From: Flammeovirgaceae bacterium
GTDB lineage: Bacteria; Bacteroidota; Bacteroidia; Cytophagales; Cyclobacteriaceae
DNA: 64,000 nt
NCBI GenBank assembly: GCA_020635915.1
Contig: JACJYU010000001.1
Coordinates: forward strand, 2,332,501-2,396,500
Reading direction: 5' to 3'
How positions within the stretch are numbered: the stretch's first letter is position 1; the number at the start of each line of letters is the position of its first letter. The notes under the pieces are model-generated. The model did not search any database and had not been told where the DNA came from. It worked only from the letters and a program-made list of their open reading frames with translations. The position numbers and the translations under genes are program-made. This document shows positions 48,756 through 57,634 of the stretch, one piece after another.

Positions 48756-51179
48756 ATGCAACTTCTTTTGAAAATGGCCAGGTGTTTTTCGTTAGGCTTA
48801 TTGGTTTTTGCCTCCTTGGGGGCCCAGGGGCAGGGAGGGGAGGTCACCGTCTCGGGCGTTGTTCAGGAAAGTGTGGGCGCCCTGGAAATGCCCTATGTGA
48901 ACATTGTGGTCAAAAGGCCGGACGGCACGTTTGTAACGGGAACGGTGACAGGCGAAAACGGAAGGTTTTCCCTCACCGGCATCAAGCCGGGCGACTACAT
49001 CCTGGAACTGTCTTTTGTAGGCTACAAAACCCTCATGCAGCCGATGCATGTGGGGAAGCTGAGCCAATACCTTGACCTTGGAATACTGGCAATGGCCGAA
49101 AACGTGACCACATTGCAGGACGTAGTGGTTACCGGCAGGCAGGACGAGGTGGCACAGGCCCTGGACAAAAAAGTGTTCACCATGGCCGACAACATCAACC
49201 AGGGCGGGGGTTCCCTGCTTCAGGCCATGCAAAACCTGCCGGGCGTTACCGTTAGTGATGACGGCACCGTATTGTTGCGTGGCAGCAACAAGGTGGCCGT
49301 GCTTATTGATGGAAAGCAAACCGCCCTTACCGGTTTTGGCGCCCAACGCGCGCTGGACAACATACCGGCTTCGGCCATTGATAGGATTGAAGTGGTCAAC
49401 AACCCCACCGCCCGGTATGACGCCAACGGGACGGCAGGCATTATTAATATTATCTATAAAAAGGAAGTGGACGAAGGGTTCAATGGCAAAGCAGGCCTTT
49501 CTACCGGGTTAGGGGCACTGTGGATAAAACGGGGCAACCTGCCCACGATACGGCCACAATACCGGTTTACCCCGAAGGTAAACCCTTCCTTGTCCATCAA
49601 TTACAGAAAGAAAAAGGTAAACTTATTCCTCCAGGGGGACAACCTGTACACCCAAACCCTAAACAAAAACGAATTTGTGGACCGGTATTACGAAAATGGG
49701 GACACCATCAGGCAACAGTCCAAAAGGAACAGGGACACCAATATTGCCACGGCCAAGGGAGGGTTGGACTGGTTTGTCGATGATGTCAACACCATTACCA
49801 TTTCAAGCCTGTTTAGCAGTGAGGACATCAAGGACCATGGGGACGAACCTTTTTTCAATGGCGACCTCTCCACCCGGCTGAGGCTGTGGCAGTTCCTCGA
49901 GGACGAAGTAAAAGCCACGGTAACGGAATCGGCAGCCTGGCAGCACAAATTCCCACAGCCCGGCCGTGTGTTGCACATTGGGCTCAATTACACTTTTCAC
50001 CGGGAAGATGAAAAATATTTCTTTACCAACATCATGCCCACCTATACCGGGCTGGATTCCTTCAAACTGATTTCTGACGAACATGTGGGCGACTTTACGG
50101 TGGATTACGTGCAGCCCCTCAGGCACGGGCGGGTGGAAGGAGGGCTCAAATTCAGGAACCGTTATATCCCCACCAACATGGTGTTTGTTCCCGGCCTCAA
50201 CTCACCGTTGGATGTTGGTGCAGGCGGCTGGGCCAATTACAGGGAAACAATTCCTGCCCTGTACGGCAACTATGTGTTTGAGGGCAGCCGGTTTGATGTG
50301 GAAGCGGGCCTGCGCATGGAGTATGTAAAGATCGCCTACAACGTAAACCCCAACCACAATACCTATAAGAGCGATGGCTACGACTACCTGCGCCCGTTTC
50401 CAAATGTGCGCCTGGCCTATAAGCCGGATGAAATGAACGTGCTTTCTTTGTTTTTCAACCAACGTGTTGACAGGCCCAATGAAGTGGACATCCGCATATT
50501 CCCAAAATACGATGATCCCGGGATCATCAAAGTGGGGAACCCCGGCCTGCGCCCGCAGTTTGCCCGTTCCATTGAGCTTGGGTACAAGCACAATTGGGGG
50601 GAAGGGTACCTGTACGCCTCCCTATACCGCAAGGACGTGACGGCCACCATTACCAGGATTGCAAGCACGGTTCCTGGCAGCAACCTGATCTATAACATAT
50701 TCCAGAATGCCGGGAACAGCCATTCGCAAGGTTTGGAGGTTATTGTGTCCAATAGCATAGGGAAGTGGGCCACCTTCAACCTGAACCTCAATGGCTATAA
50801 GAACACAATAGGGGCTTTTTCGGTAGTGAACAAATACCCGGAGGAAAATACTTTCTCGGCCGGAAAGCAGGAAATCCTTTCCGGGAACCTTAAGCTTACC
50901 GGGCTGTTTCACTTGCCAGGCCGGTGGGACGTCCAGTTTACGGCCCTGTACCAGGCCCCGGACGCAATTCCCCAGGGAAAAGTATATTCCCGTTTTTCAA
51001 TAGACGCAGGGGTGAGGAAATGGGTACAAAAGGACAAAGGCGAGCTGTTTGTGAACGTCACCGACCTGGCAAACGGGTTGCGCTTAAAAAAACGGGTAGT
51101 AGGGGAGGGTTTTACCTATGTGGGCACCGATTATAATGAAACGCAGGTAGTCCGTATGGGATATACCTATAAATTCTAA
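48756..51179 (+). CDS. TonB-dependent-receptor-like outer-membrane protein
   Basis: About 807 residues. Signal peptide (residues 1-25), a carboxypeptidase-regulatory-like beta domain (VSGVVQES ... VGYKTLMQ), a TonB plug (SLLQAMQNLPGVTVSDDG ... IDRIEVVNNPTARYDANG) and an outer-membrane barrel of the OMP_b-brl_3 type ending in a phenylalanine (MGYTYKF). The protein is smaller than siderophore receptors, and the ligand is unknown. It lies 41 bp after the sensor kinase gene, so regulation by that two-component system is likely. ATG 48774 is an alternative start. Confidence 0.85.
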   Translation: MQLLLKMARCFSLGLLVFASLGAQGQGGEVTVSGVVQESVGALEMPYVNIVVKRPDGTFVTGTVTGENGRFSLTGIKPGDYILELSFVGYKTLMQPMHVGKLSQYLDLGILAMAENVTTLQDVVVTGRQDEVAQALDKKVFTMADNINQGGGSLLQAMQNLPGVTVSDDGTVLLRGSNKVAVLIDGKQTALTGFGAQRALDNIPASAIDRIEVVNNPTARYDANGTAGIINIIYKKEVDEGFNGKAGLSTGLGALWIKRGNLPTIRPQYRFTPKVNPSLSINYRKKKVNLFLQGDNLYTQTLNKNEFVDRYYENGDTIRQQSKRNRDTNIATAKGGLDWFVDDVNTITISSLFSSEDIKDHGDEPFFNGDLSTRLRLWQFLEDEVKATVTESAAWQHKFPQPGRVLHIGLNYTFHREDEKYFFTNIMPTYTGLDSFKLISDEHVGDFTVDYVQPLRHGRVEGGLKFRNRYIPTNMVFVPGLNSPLDVGAGGWANYRETIPALYGNYVFEGSRFDVEAGLRMEYVKIAYNVNPNHNTYKSDGYDYLRPFPNVRLAYKPDEMNVLSLFFNQRVDRPNEVDIRIFPKYDDPGIIKVGNPGLRPQFARSIELGYKHNWGEGYLYASLYRKDVTATITRIASTVPGSNLIYNIFQNAGNSHSQGLEVIVSNSIGKWATFNLNLNGYKNTIGAFSVVNKYPEENTFSAGKQEILSGNLKLTGLFHLPGRWDVQFTALYQAPDAIPQGKVYSRFSIDAGVRKWVQKDKGELFVNVTDLANGLRLKKRVVGEGFTYVGTDYNETQVVRMGYTYKF

Positions 51180-51191
51180 AAATATACCATT

Positions 51192-51614
51192 ATGCCAACC
51201 TGGATACTATATGCCATACTGGCCATGTTCTTTGCAGGGATAACCTCCATACTGGCCAAATATGGCCTTGCCGGTATTAGTGCGGATTTTGGATTGGGCA
51301 TCCGCACAACCGTAATATTTGTGATTATTGCCAGCCTCAACCTGGCAGGGGAACGGCTGAGGGAGTTTTCCAACCTTACGGCCCTCCAGGCCATTTTGCT
51401 GGTGGCTTCGGGCATCACTACTTCCTTGAGCTGGGTATTTTATTACAGGGCCATGAAAGATGGCCTGGTGTCTTATGTGGCCGCCATCGATAAGGCCAGC
51501 ATCCTCATTACATTGGTGTTGTCGTTTGTGCTCTTAAAAGAGCCGGTTACCCTTCGGGTGGTTCTAGGGGGGATACTCATTCTCGGGGGCATGCTGGTGC
51601 TGGTATGGAAGTAA
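51192..51614 (+). CDS. EamA/DMT-type membrane protein (single unit)
   Basis: 140 residues, four to five transmembrane helices, and the EamA signature near the end (KASILITLVLSFVLLKEPVTLRVVLGGILIL). Half the size of the ten-helix drug/metabolite transporters, like the small EmrE-type relatives, so it probably works as a dimer. It begins 12 bp after the outer-membrane receptor. The substrate is unknown. Confidence 0.8.
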   Translation: MPTWILYAILAMFFAGITSILAKYGLAGISADFGLGIRTTVIFVIIASLNLAGERLREFSNLTALQAILLVASGITTSLSWVFYYRAMKDGLVSYVAAIDKASILITLVLSFVLLKEPVTLRVVLGGILILGGMLVLVWK

Positions 51615-51697
51615 CCCCAAATCAATTTTTTCGGCATTCAGAAAATCCAGGATTTCCCCAAGTTTGGGTTTTTGATTGTCAAAAAATTTAATGGTAT

Positions 51698-52444
51698 ATG
51701 GACAGGGCAAACAAAGTAGCACAAATAACCGTATTTTTTTGGTTGATGAAGGTAGTCGCCACTACCCTGGGGGAGACCCTGGGCGATTTCCTGTCAATGA
51801 CGATTGGCCTCGGCTACCTGACCGGCCTGCTGCTCACTTTTGGGTTTTTCCTGCTAGCCTTGTTGATGCAGGTTTCTTCAGGACGGTATATCCCCGCTTT
51901 TTTTTGGCTAGCCATCATAGCAACGACAACTTTAGGCACGGAGGTATCGGATTTTATTGACAGGAGCCTACACCTCGGCTATGTTGGGGGCAGCCTGCTA
52001 CTGGTCACCTGCCTGGGTGCTGTGTTTTTATTGTGGTTCAAGAACTTTGGAAGCCTTGGCGTGTACCCCGTTGTGGATAAAAAACGCGAGCTGTTTTATT
52101 GGATGGCGATCCTGTTTTCCAATAGTTTGGGTACCGCTTTTGGGGACTTCCTTAGCGATGTTGTCGGGTTAAGTTATTTGACCGGGGCCTTGGTCACTGC
52201 AGGGATCATTGTCCTTGTGTTATTGCTGCATTACTTGACCAAACTTAACACTACCCTATTGTTTTGGGTGGCCTTTGTGTTTACCCGGCCCTTTGGTGCT
52301 ACCTTCGGTGATTTCCTCACCAAACCAACCGGTAAAGGCGGGCTTAAACTAGGGACCGCGCAGGCATCGGTCATAGCCCTGGCCCTTATGGCGGCAATGG
52401 TAATTTTTGTGCCACAAAAAGGCGCAAAGGAGGTAGGAAGTTAG
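51698..52444 (+). CDS. COG4705-like membrane protein with four internal repeats
   Basis: 248 residues, about eight transmembrane helices. The sequence has four repeats of the form (T/S)LGxxxxDFLxxxxGLxYLTG: at TLGETLGDFLSMTIGLGYLTG, TLGTEVSDFIDRSLHLGYVGG, SLGTAFGDFLSDVVGLSYLTG and PFGATFGDFLTKPTGKGG. It resembles the COG4705 membrane proteins, whose function is not established. It is on the same strand as the EamA gene, 83 bp later. Confidence 0.7.
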   Translation: MDRANKVAQITVFFWLMKVVATTLGETLGDFLSMTIGLGYLTGLLLTFGFFLLALLMQVSSGRYIPAFFWLAIIATTTLGTEVSDFIDRSLHLGYVGGSLLLVTCLGAVFLLWFKNFGSLGVYPVVDKKRELFYWMAILFSNSLGTAFGDFLSDVVGLSYLTGALVTAGIIVLVLLLHYLTKLNTTLLFWVAFVFTRPFGATFGDFLTKPTGKGGLKLGTAQASVIALALMAAMVIFVPQKGAKEVGS

Positions 52445-52522
52445 CTTTTTAGCCCCCCACTTATCCACTTTTTTCCATCCGGCACACCAGTGTTCGGGCC
52501 AGGGCAATGGCGCCTCATTTTT

Positions 52523-52546
52523 AAATCGGATATTATTGTCCGATTT
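52523..52546 (+). promoter_or_regulatory. Operator-like inverted repeat upstream of the Rrf2 gene
   Basis: AAATCGGA-N8-TCCGATTT, a perfect 8-bp inverted repeat. It is 38 bp before the start of the Rrf2 regulator, and a related site at 53038-53061 precedes the oxidase gene, so it is a good candidate for the regulator's own binding site. Confidence 0.65.
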
Positions 52547-52584
52547 GGAAAATATCCCTACATTGTGCCACCACAAAAGCATTT

Positions 52585-53019
52585 ATGTTTTCCAAATCGT
52601 GCGAATATGGAATAAAAGCAACTGCATTCATAGCCGTTCAGGCCACCGCGGGCAAGCGGGCCTGCCTCAAAGACATTGCCAGCGCCATCGATTCGCCCGT
52701 GGCGTTCACGGCCAAAATACTCCAGCAACTGGCCCGCACGGGCATCATCCACTCCGTGCAGGGCGCTACCGGGGGGTTTGAGGTGTACCAGTCCGAGCTG
52801 GGCAAGATCACCCTGAGCCAGATAGTGGCGGCCATTGACGGGGACGAAGTGTACAAAGGCTGCGGCCTGGGCCTGAAGGCCTGCAACGCCCGCAAGCCGT
52901 GCCCCGTCCACGACAAGTTCGTGACCATCCGGGACGAGCTCCGGGAAATGCTGGAGGGCACTTCCGTGCAGGACCTTGCCCAGGGCCTGAAGAGAGGCCA
53001 TACCTACCTGAAACGGTAG
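52585..53019 (+). CDS. Rrf2-family regulator with Fe-S cysteine triad (NsrR/IscR-like)
   Basis: 144 residues. The winged helix is in MFSKSCEYGIKATAFIA ... PVAFTAKILQQLARTGIIHSVQGATGGF. Three cysteines follow in CGLGLKACNARKPC (spacing 6 and 5), like the [2Fe-2S] ligands of IscR (5 and 5) and NsrR. NsrR-type proteins sense nitric oxide and control NO-detoxification genes. The downstream genes (oxidase, Ric, hemerythrin) fit this. Matching operators before this gene and the oxidase support local control. Confidence 0.88.
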   Translation: MFSKSCEYGIKATAFIAVQATAGKRACLKDIASAIDSPVAFTAKILQQLARTGIIHSVQGATGGFEVYQSELGKITLSQIVAAIDGDEVYKGCGLGLKACNARKPCPVHDKFVTIRDELREMLEGTSVQDLAQGLKRGHTYLKR

Positions 53020-53037
53020 GGAAAATTTTTTAACCCT

Positions 53038-53061
53038 AAATCGGATGTTTTTATCCTGTTT
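53038..53061 (+). promoter_or_regulatory. Operator-like site upstream of the oxidase gene
   Basis: AAATCGGA-N8-TCCTGTTT: left arm identical to 52523-52530, same 8-bp spacer, right arm 6 of 8 identical. It ends 7 bp before the start codon of the oxidase subunit and would repress transcription when occupied. Confidence 0.6.
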
Positions 53062-53068
53062 TAAAATA

Positions 53069-54874
53069 ATGAACAAAAAAAACTTTTACCTGATTTTTGC
53101 CCTGTCGGCCATGTTGTTGCCCACCCTGGCGTTGGCCCAATCCAGCACCAACCCCGAAAATTGGCTGGCCAGCCCGGGGATAATCGGAACTTTTTTCCTG
53201 ATCGCCATCGTGCTGGTCATCGCCATCGTCATCATACTCCTGCGGGCCGGTTCATACCTCCAGGCGATAAAGGAAAGAAAGTTGAACGCCCAGAAGCTGG
53301 CCTTTGATGAGGGGCTGATAGGGCTGGACGAGGCCGGGATTGACGACATCCTGCTGAAGCGCAAGCAGGCGCTCAAGTACAGGCTGGCAGGTGGGGAACT
53401 GGGCAGTGCGAAACAGGCGGTGGACGAAAAGGGGCTCGTTTCCAAAGTAAGCCACGACCCGGGGGCGCCTTTGGTGGACGAAAAGAGGCAGTCGCCCATT
53501 ACCTTTGAAACACCCCCGGACTTGAAGCGGGTGATCGTTTATTACCTGGGGGCATCTGCATTTTGGCTGGTGTTCGGCACCCTGGTGGGCCAGTACCTGG
53601 GCATGAAGTTTGTCTGGCCCGACATGGACCACGTGGCCTGGTTGTCTTTTGGCCGGCTGAGGCCCGTGCACACCAACACCGTTTTCTGGGGGTGGGCTTC
53701 CCTGGCGATGGTAGGCCTGGGCTACTTTGTGATAGCCCGCACTTCCAACACCACTATCCATAGTTTCCGGTGGGCGTGGATCGCCTGGTGGTTTTTAAAC
53801 CTGTCCGTGTTGGTAGGGAACTACCTCCTCATGACGGGGGTTAACAATGGGGGCGGGGAATACCGCGAATACATTTGGCCGGTCACTTTGGTTTTTGCCT
53901 TGGGCCTGGTGATCACGCTCTACAATTTCTATAAGACGGTGGCCAACCGTAAAATTTCCGAAATCTACATCTCCAACTGGTATATCCTTGCCGCCCTCAT
54001 CTGGACCATCGTGCTGGTCACCATTGGGTACATACCGGCCTACCAGGACGGGCTGGGCGAGACCGTGGTGCAGGGGTACTACATGCACCAGGGGGTGGGC
54101 ATGTGGTTCATGACCTTCACGCTGGGCCTGACGTACTATTACCTTCCCTCTTCGCTCAACAAGCCCATCTATTCCTACTCCCTGGGGGTATTGGCATTTT
54201 GGACGCAGATGCTTTTTTATACGATGATAGGTACGCACCATTTTGTGTTCAGCCCGCTGCCCTGGTGGTTGCAAACGGTGGCCATTGTTTTCAGTGCCGG
54301 CATGTTTATCCCCGTGGTGGCCGGCACCACCAATTTTTTGATGACCATGAAGGGAAGCTGGAACCACATCTCCAAAAGCTATGTGCTGCCCTTCTTCCTG
54401 GTGGGGGTGGTATTCTACTTTGTGGGCTCCACCCAGGGAAGCCTACAGGCATTCCGGTTCACCAACTTTGTGTGGCATTTTACTGATTTTAACGTGGCAC
54501 ACTCGCACATGACCATGTATGGCATCATTTCCTTTTTGCTGTGGGCCAGTATTTATGCCATTCTCCCCAAAATCACCGGCAAGGAACCCAAACAGCTTTT
54601 TGTGGGTGTCCATTTTTGGATGGCCTTTATTGGGTTGTTTGCCTATATGATCTCAATGATGGCCGGGGGAACCCTGAAAGGCCTGAGTTGGATAGAAGGG
54701 AATTATTTTATCCAGTCTGTGGTGTTGATGAAACCGTATTGGGTGTGGCGGGCCATCGGGGGATCGCTCATGTTCCTGTCGCACCTCATGTTTGCCTACA
54801 ATTTTTATGTGATGGCTAGGAAGCCCGTGGCCGTTGCCACCGAAGCCCAAAGGCCTGCACCCATAACCGCATAA
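53069..54874 (+). CDS. Divergent cbb3-type haem-copper oxidase subunit I
   Basis: About 601 residues: a signal-like segment and a TM helix with a charged extension (residues 1-145), then the 12-helix core. Visible ligands: low-spin haem His201 in RPVHTNTV, CuB His340 (YMHQGVG) and His390-His391 (IGTHHFVFS), haem His478 and His480 (VAHSHM). The Tyr384 that in CcoN is cross-linked to a CuB His is present. A glutamate of the CcoN segment FEGPM is Gln456 (STQGSLQ). The protein is a C-type oxidase relative, reducing O2, or possibly NO in this context. A longer frame from 53045 runs into the operator and is rejected. Confidence 0.82.
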   Translation: MNKKNFYLIFALSAMLLPTLALAQSSTNPENWLASPGIIGTFFLIAIVLVIAIVIILLRAGSYLQAIKERKLNAQKLAFDEGLIGLDEAGIDDILLKRKQALKYRLAGGELGSAKQAVDEKGLVSKVSHDPGAPLVDEKRQSPITFETPPDLKRVIVYYLGASAFWLVFGTLVGQYLGMKFVWPDMDHVAWLSFGRLRPVHTNTVFWGWASLAMVGLGYFVIARTSNTTIHSFRWAWIAWWFLNLSVLVGNYLLMTGVNNGGGEYREYIWPVTLVFALGLVITLYNFYKTVANRKISEIYISNWYILAALIWTIVLVTIGYIPAYQDGLGETVVQGYYMHQGVGMWFMTFTLGLTYYYLPSSLNKPIYSYSLGVLAFWTQMLFYTMIGTHHFVFSPLPWWLQTVAIVFSAGMFIPVVAGTTNFLMTMKGSWNHISKSYVLPFFLVGVVFYFVGSTQGSLQAFRFTNFVWHFTDFNVAHSHMTMYGIISFLLWASIYAILPKITGKEPKQLFVGVHFWMAFIGLFAYMISMMAGGTLKGLSWIEGNYFIQSVVLMKPYWVWRAIGGSLMFLSHLMFAYNFYVMARKPVAVATEAQRPAPITA

Positions 54875-54887
54875 CGTAATAACACAT

Positions 54888-55886
54888 ATGTTCAACCTGC
54901 ATAAAAACCATAAAAACCTAGTTGTCATTTCCTTTGTCGTATTTGTGCTGTTAAGCCTGTTCGTTTCGGTGATGCCGGCCTACCAGATGCAGGAGGTTGC
55001 CCCCCTGCCCGGCCAGCCGCAGCCCACGGCCAGTGAGCTCAACGGGCTGCACATATACATAAGCGAGGGGTGCGTGGCGTGCCATACCCAGCAGGTCAGG
55101 AACATAGAAATGGACAAAATGTGGGGCGACCGCCCTTCCATTCCTTCGGACTATTATTATAGCAAAAAGAGGATGGGCCTGTGGAGGCAATCGCCCTCTC
55201 TACTGGGGAGCGAGCGCACCGGCCCCGACCTTACCAATGTGGGGGTGAGGCAACCGGCCGTTCAGTGGCATTTGCTGCACTTGTACAACCCGCGCAGCGT
55301 GGTGGCGGAGTCCGTTATGCCCGCCTACCCGTGGCTGTTCGAAGAGAAGGAAAATCCAAGTGAAAAGGACGTGGTGGTGCCCGTGCCGCCCCAGTTCCTG
55401 AAATCTGAAAAGGCCAAGGTCGTGGCCACACAGGAGGCATTGGACCTGGCCGCTTACCTGCAATCGCTGAAGCAGGCACCGCTCCCAGTGGGCGGCAGCC
55501 CGGGGTTCATACCCTCCTCACGAAAAAAGGAAACGGCACAATCAGTGGAAAAAACAATGTTGCCGGATGGCGAACAGTTGTACATGCAGACCTGCGTGGC
55601 CTGCCACCAGGCCAATGGTCAGGGGCTGGCCGGGGCATTCCCCCCGCTGGCGGGAAGCAAAATCGTGAATGACGACAACCCCGAACTGATGGTGCAGATA
55701 ATTTTACAAGGTTACGATGCCAGGGAAGAGTATGCCGTGATGGTGGGGTTTGCCGACCAACTGACGGACGAAGAGATAGTGGCCATTGCCAACCACGAGC
55801 GCACCAGTTGGGGGAACAACGCCCGCCTAATCACTGTTGAAGAAGTAGCCAAAATAAGGACTTACACTTTGTCACTAAACCAATAA
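54888..55886 (+). CDS. Membrane-anchored dihaem cytochrome c (CcoO/CcoP-like fusion)
   Basis: 332 residues. An N-terminal membrane anchor (about 10-30) precedes two c-type haem sites: CVACH at 62-66 and CVACH at 236-240. The first domain resembles CcoO (WGDRPSIPSDYYYSKKRMG ... MPAYPWLF with the distal Met144); the second is a small cytochrome c as in CcoP. It would carry electrons to the oxidase subunit encoded 13 bp upstream. A separate CcoP gene is missing, so this fusion probably replaces it. Confidence 0.85.
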   Translation: MFNLHKNHKNLVVISFVVFVLLSLFVSVMPAYQMQEVAPLPGQPQPTASELNGLHIYISEGCVACHTQQVRNIEMDKMWGDRPSIPSDYYYSKKRMGLWRQSPSLLGSERTGPDLTNVGVRQPAVQWHLLHLYNPRSVVAESVMPAYPWLFEEKENPSEKDVVVPVPPQFLKSEKAKVVATQEALDLAAYLQSLKQAPLPVGGSPGFIPSSRKKETAQSVEKTMLPDGEQLYMQTCVACHQANGQGLAGAFPPLAGSKIVNDDNPELMVQIILQGYDAREEYAVMVGFADQLTDEEIVAIANHERTSWGNNARLITVEEVAKIRTYTLSLNQ

Positions 55887-55892
55887 TACACC

Positions 55893-56123
55893 ATGGAGAA
55901 AGAGAATTACTTACCCACATTGATCACCGCCACCCCTATGGAGGGCAGGGCACTGGCCATCACGCTCGCCCGCAAGTCCATAGCCGCCATACAAACGGAC
56001 CCTGAGGTCAGGAAGAAATTGCGGGCCGATTATGCGGCCGATACCAGGCAACTCATTGCCTCTGCCGAGGTGATTGCCCTGGAATTTCAAACCATTGCGG
56101 CAGCCAACAACTATTGGAGATGA
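55893..56123 (+). CDS. Small protein of the oxidase cluster, unknown function
   Basis: 76 residues, mostly helical, no signal peptide or TM segment (LITATPMEGRALAITLARKS ... LIASAEVIALEFQTIAAAN). I recognise no family. Its stop overlaps the start of the next gene (ATGA), and it begins 6 bp after the cytochrome gene, so it is translated with the complex and may be an assembly factor. Confidence 0.55.
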   Translation: MEKENYLPTLITATPMEGRALAITLARKSIAAIQTDPEVRKKLRADYAADTRQLIASAEVIALEFQTIAAANNYWR

Positions 56124-56416
56124 GCTGGGGAAACCGGATGAGATTGGTTTTTGCTTTCCTGGCCACCGCCATGGTGCCGGGAAAAGCATTGGCCTGTGAA
56201 TTGTGCGAGAAAAACCAGCCAAAAGTACTGGAAGGGATCACCCATGGGACCGGTCCCCAGGGCAACCTCGACTACGTCATTATAGGGGTGGCCATTGTGA
56301 TCGTGGGCATCACCCTGTTTTTGAGCCTGAAGTTTTTGATCAAGCCCAACGAAGAAAGCCCCGACCACATCAAAAATATTGTGTTGGACCCTAATACCCA
56401 TCGGCATGGAAGATAA
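56120..56416 (+). CDS. Small membrane protein with CxxC motif, unknown function
   Basis: 98 residues: a signal-like N-terminus (MRLVFAFLATAMVPGKALA), then CELCEKNQPKVLEGITHGTG, one transmembrane helix (YVIIGVAIVIVGITLFLSL) and a short cytosolic tail. The CxxC could bind metal or be redox-active in the periplasm. It overlaps both neighbours, so it belongs to the oxidase operon. An assembly or copper-delivery role is possible but unproven. Confidence 0.6.
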   Translation: MSWGNRMRLVFAFLATAMVPGKALACELCEKNQPKVLEGITHGTGPQGNLDYVIIGVAIVIVGITLFLSLKFLIKPNEESPDHIKNIVLDPNTHRHGR

Positions 56417-56828
56417 GCGGATCATAAAAGTGTTTATGGACGAGGAAGCCAGGCCGTTTGCCGAATTTGCCCCACCGGTAAAATTTATTTTGGACACCAC
56501 CAAAATCCCGGATGGCAAGCATACGCTCAGGATCGTGGCCAAGTCCACCAGTGGGGTGGAGGGAACAAAGACCATCCCTTTTGAAGTCCGCAATGGGCCC
56601 TCGATATCCGTGGTGGGGCTAAAGAGCGATGAAGTGGTCGAAGACCAAATCCCGATCACCATCAATGCCTATGGAAGCGAGGGCAATGACGTGTTTGTGG
56701 TGAGGGGGTCTGAGACGCCCAAGGGGATACCGTCCTGGGTGTGGGCTTTGGTCATCGCCTTTGTGGGCTTTGCCTTATTTTACCTGATCATGTTTTGGGA
56801 ACCGGGCTTGTACAAATCATTTGTTTGA
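56406..56828 (+). CDS. Tail-anchored Ig-like protein of the oxidase cluster
   Basis: About 140 residues from ATG 56406. A soluble beta-rich part (VKFILDTTKIPDGKHTLRIVA ... FEVRNGPSISV), like a small Ig/FixH-type fold, then a C-terminal helix (WVWALVIAFVGFALFYLIMFW). It overlaps the previous gene. FixH proteins assist cbb3 copper loading, but the similarity here is only in layout, so I make no firm call. Confidence 0.55.
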   Translation: MEDKRIIKVFMDEEARPFAEFAPPVKFILDTTKIPDGKHTLRIVAKSTSGVEGTKTIPFEVRNGPSISVVGLKSDEVVEDQIPITINAYGSEGNDVFVVRGSETPKGIPSWVWALVIAFVGFALFYLIMFWEPGLYKSFV

Positions 56829-56891
56829 GTCAAACGTTGGCGAGGCAGCCCAGGGCATGGCAGGAAGTGTTTGGAAACAAATATCAAGATC

Positions 56892-57632
56892 ATGGAAAAC
56901 ATAGCAGGAAAAACAATTGGGGGTATCGTGGCGGAAGACTACCGTACCGCAGAGGTTTTTAAAAACCACGGCATAGATTTTTGTTGCAATGGCAACAGGG
57001 ACCTGGCCGAGGCATGTGCCGAAAAAAACGTGGACCTGGCCCAACTCATGGAGGAAATCGGGAACGCAACGGAAGGCAAGCCTGGCAACACTGCGGATTT
57101 CAAAACGTGGCCGCTGGATTTATTGGCCGATTATATTGAAAAAACGCACCACCGCTATGTGGAAGCACAACTGCCTGTGCTGAAGCAGTACCTGAAGAAA
57201 CTTTGCGAAGTGCATGGCAACAACCATCCCGAACTCTTCGAAATACACGATGAGTTCAATGTGTCGGCAGGGGAACTGGCCGCCCACATGAAAAAGGAAG
57301 AGTTTATCCTTTTCCCCTACATCCGCAAAATGGAAAAGGCCAGGGGCAGTAAAACGGTGCTGGCGGCACCTCATTTTGGCACCGTGCAAAACCCGGTGCA
57401 GAAAATGATGGACGAGCATGTTGCCGAAGGCGACCGTTTTGAAAAAATATCCAGGCTGAGCAACCATTACATACCCCCTGCCGATGGGTGCAACACCTTT
57501 AAGGTGGCGTTTGCCTTGCTGAAGGAGTTTGAGGACGATTTGCACCTGCACATTCACCTAGAAAACAATATTTTGTTCCCCCGCGCGATCGAGATGGAAA
57601 AAAAGCTGGCGCCCCAGGCCCCGGAAGCATAG
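56892..57632 (+). CDS. ric: Iron-sulfur cluster repair di-iron protein
   Basis: About 246 residues (ScdA/YtfE/Ric family). The N-terminal ScdA_N domain has HGIDFCCNGNRDL; the hemerythrin-like part supplies His and Glu ligands in KTHHRYVEAQ, VHGNNHPELFEIHDEF, AAHMKKEEFILFP, MMDEHVAEG and HLHIHLENNILFP. It repairs iron-sulfur clusters damaged by NO or oxidants. The ATG at 56892 begins the conserved MENIAGKTIG; a TTG at 56871 is rejected. It is 63 bp from the small-protein genes and matches the NsrR-like regulator in function. Confidence 0.92.
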   Translation: MENIAGKTIGGIVAEDYRTAEVFKNHGIDFCCNGNRDLAEACAEKNVDLAQLMEEIGNATEGKPGNTADFKTWPLDLLADYIEKTHHRYVEAQLPVLKQYLKKLCEVHGNNHPELFEIHDEFNVSAGELAAHMKKEEFILFPYIRKMEKARGSKTVLAAPHFGTVQNPVQKMMDEHVAEGDRFEKISRLSNHYIPPADGCNTFKVAFALLKEFEDDLHLHIHLENNILFPRAIEMEKKLAPQAPEA

Positions 57633-57634
57633 CG

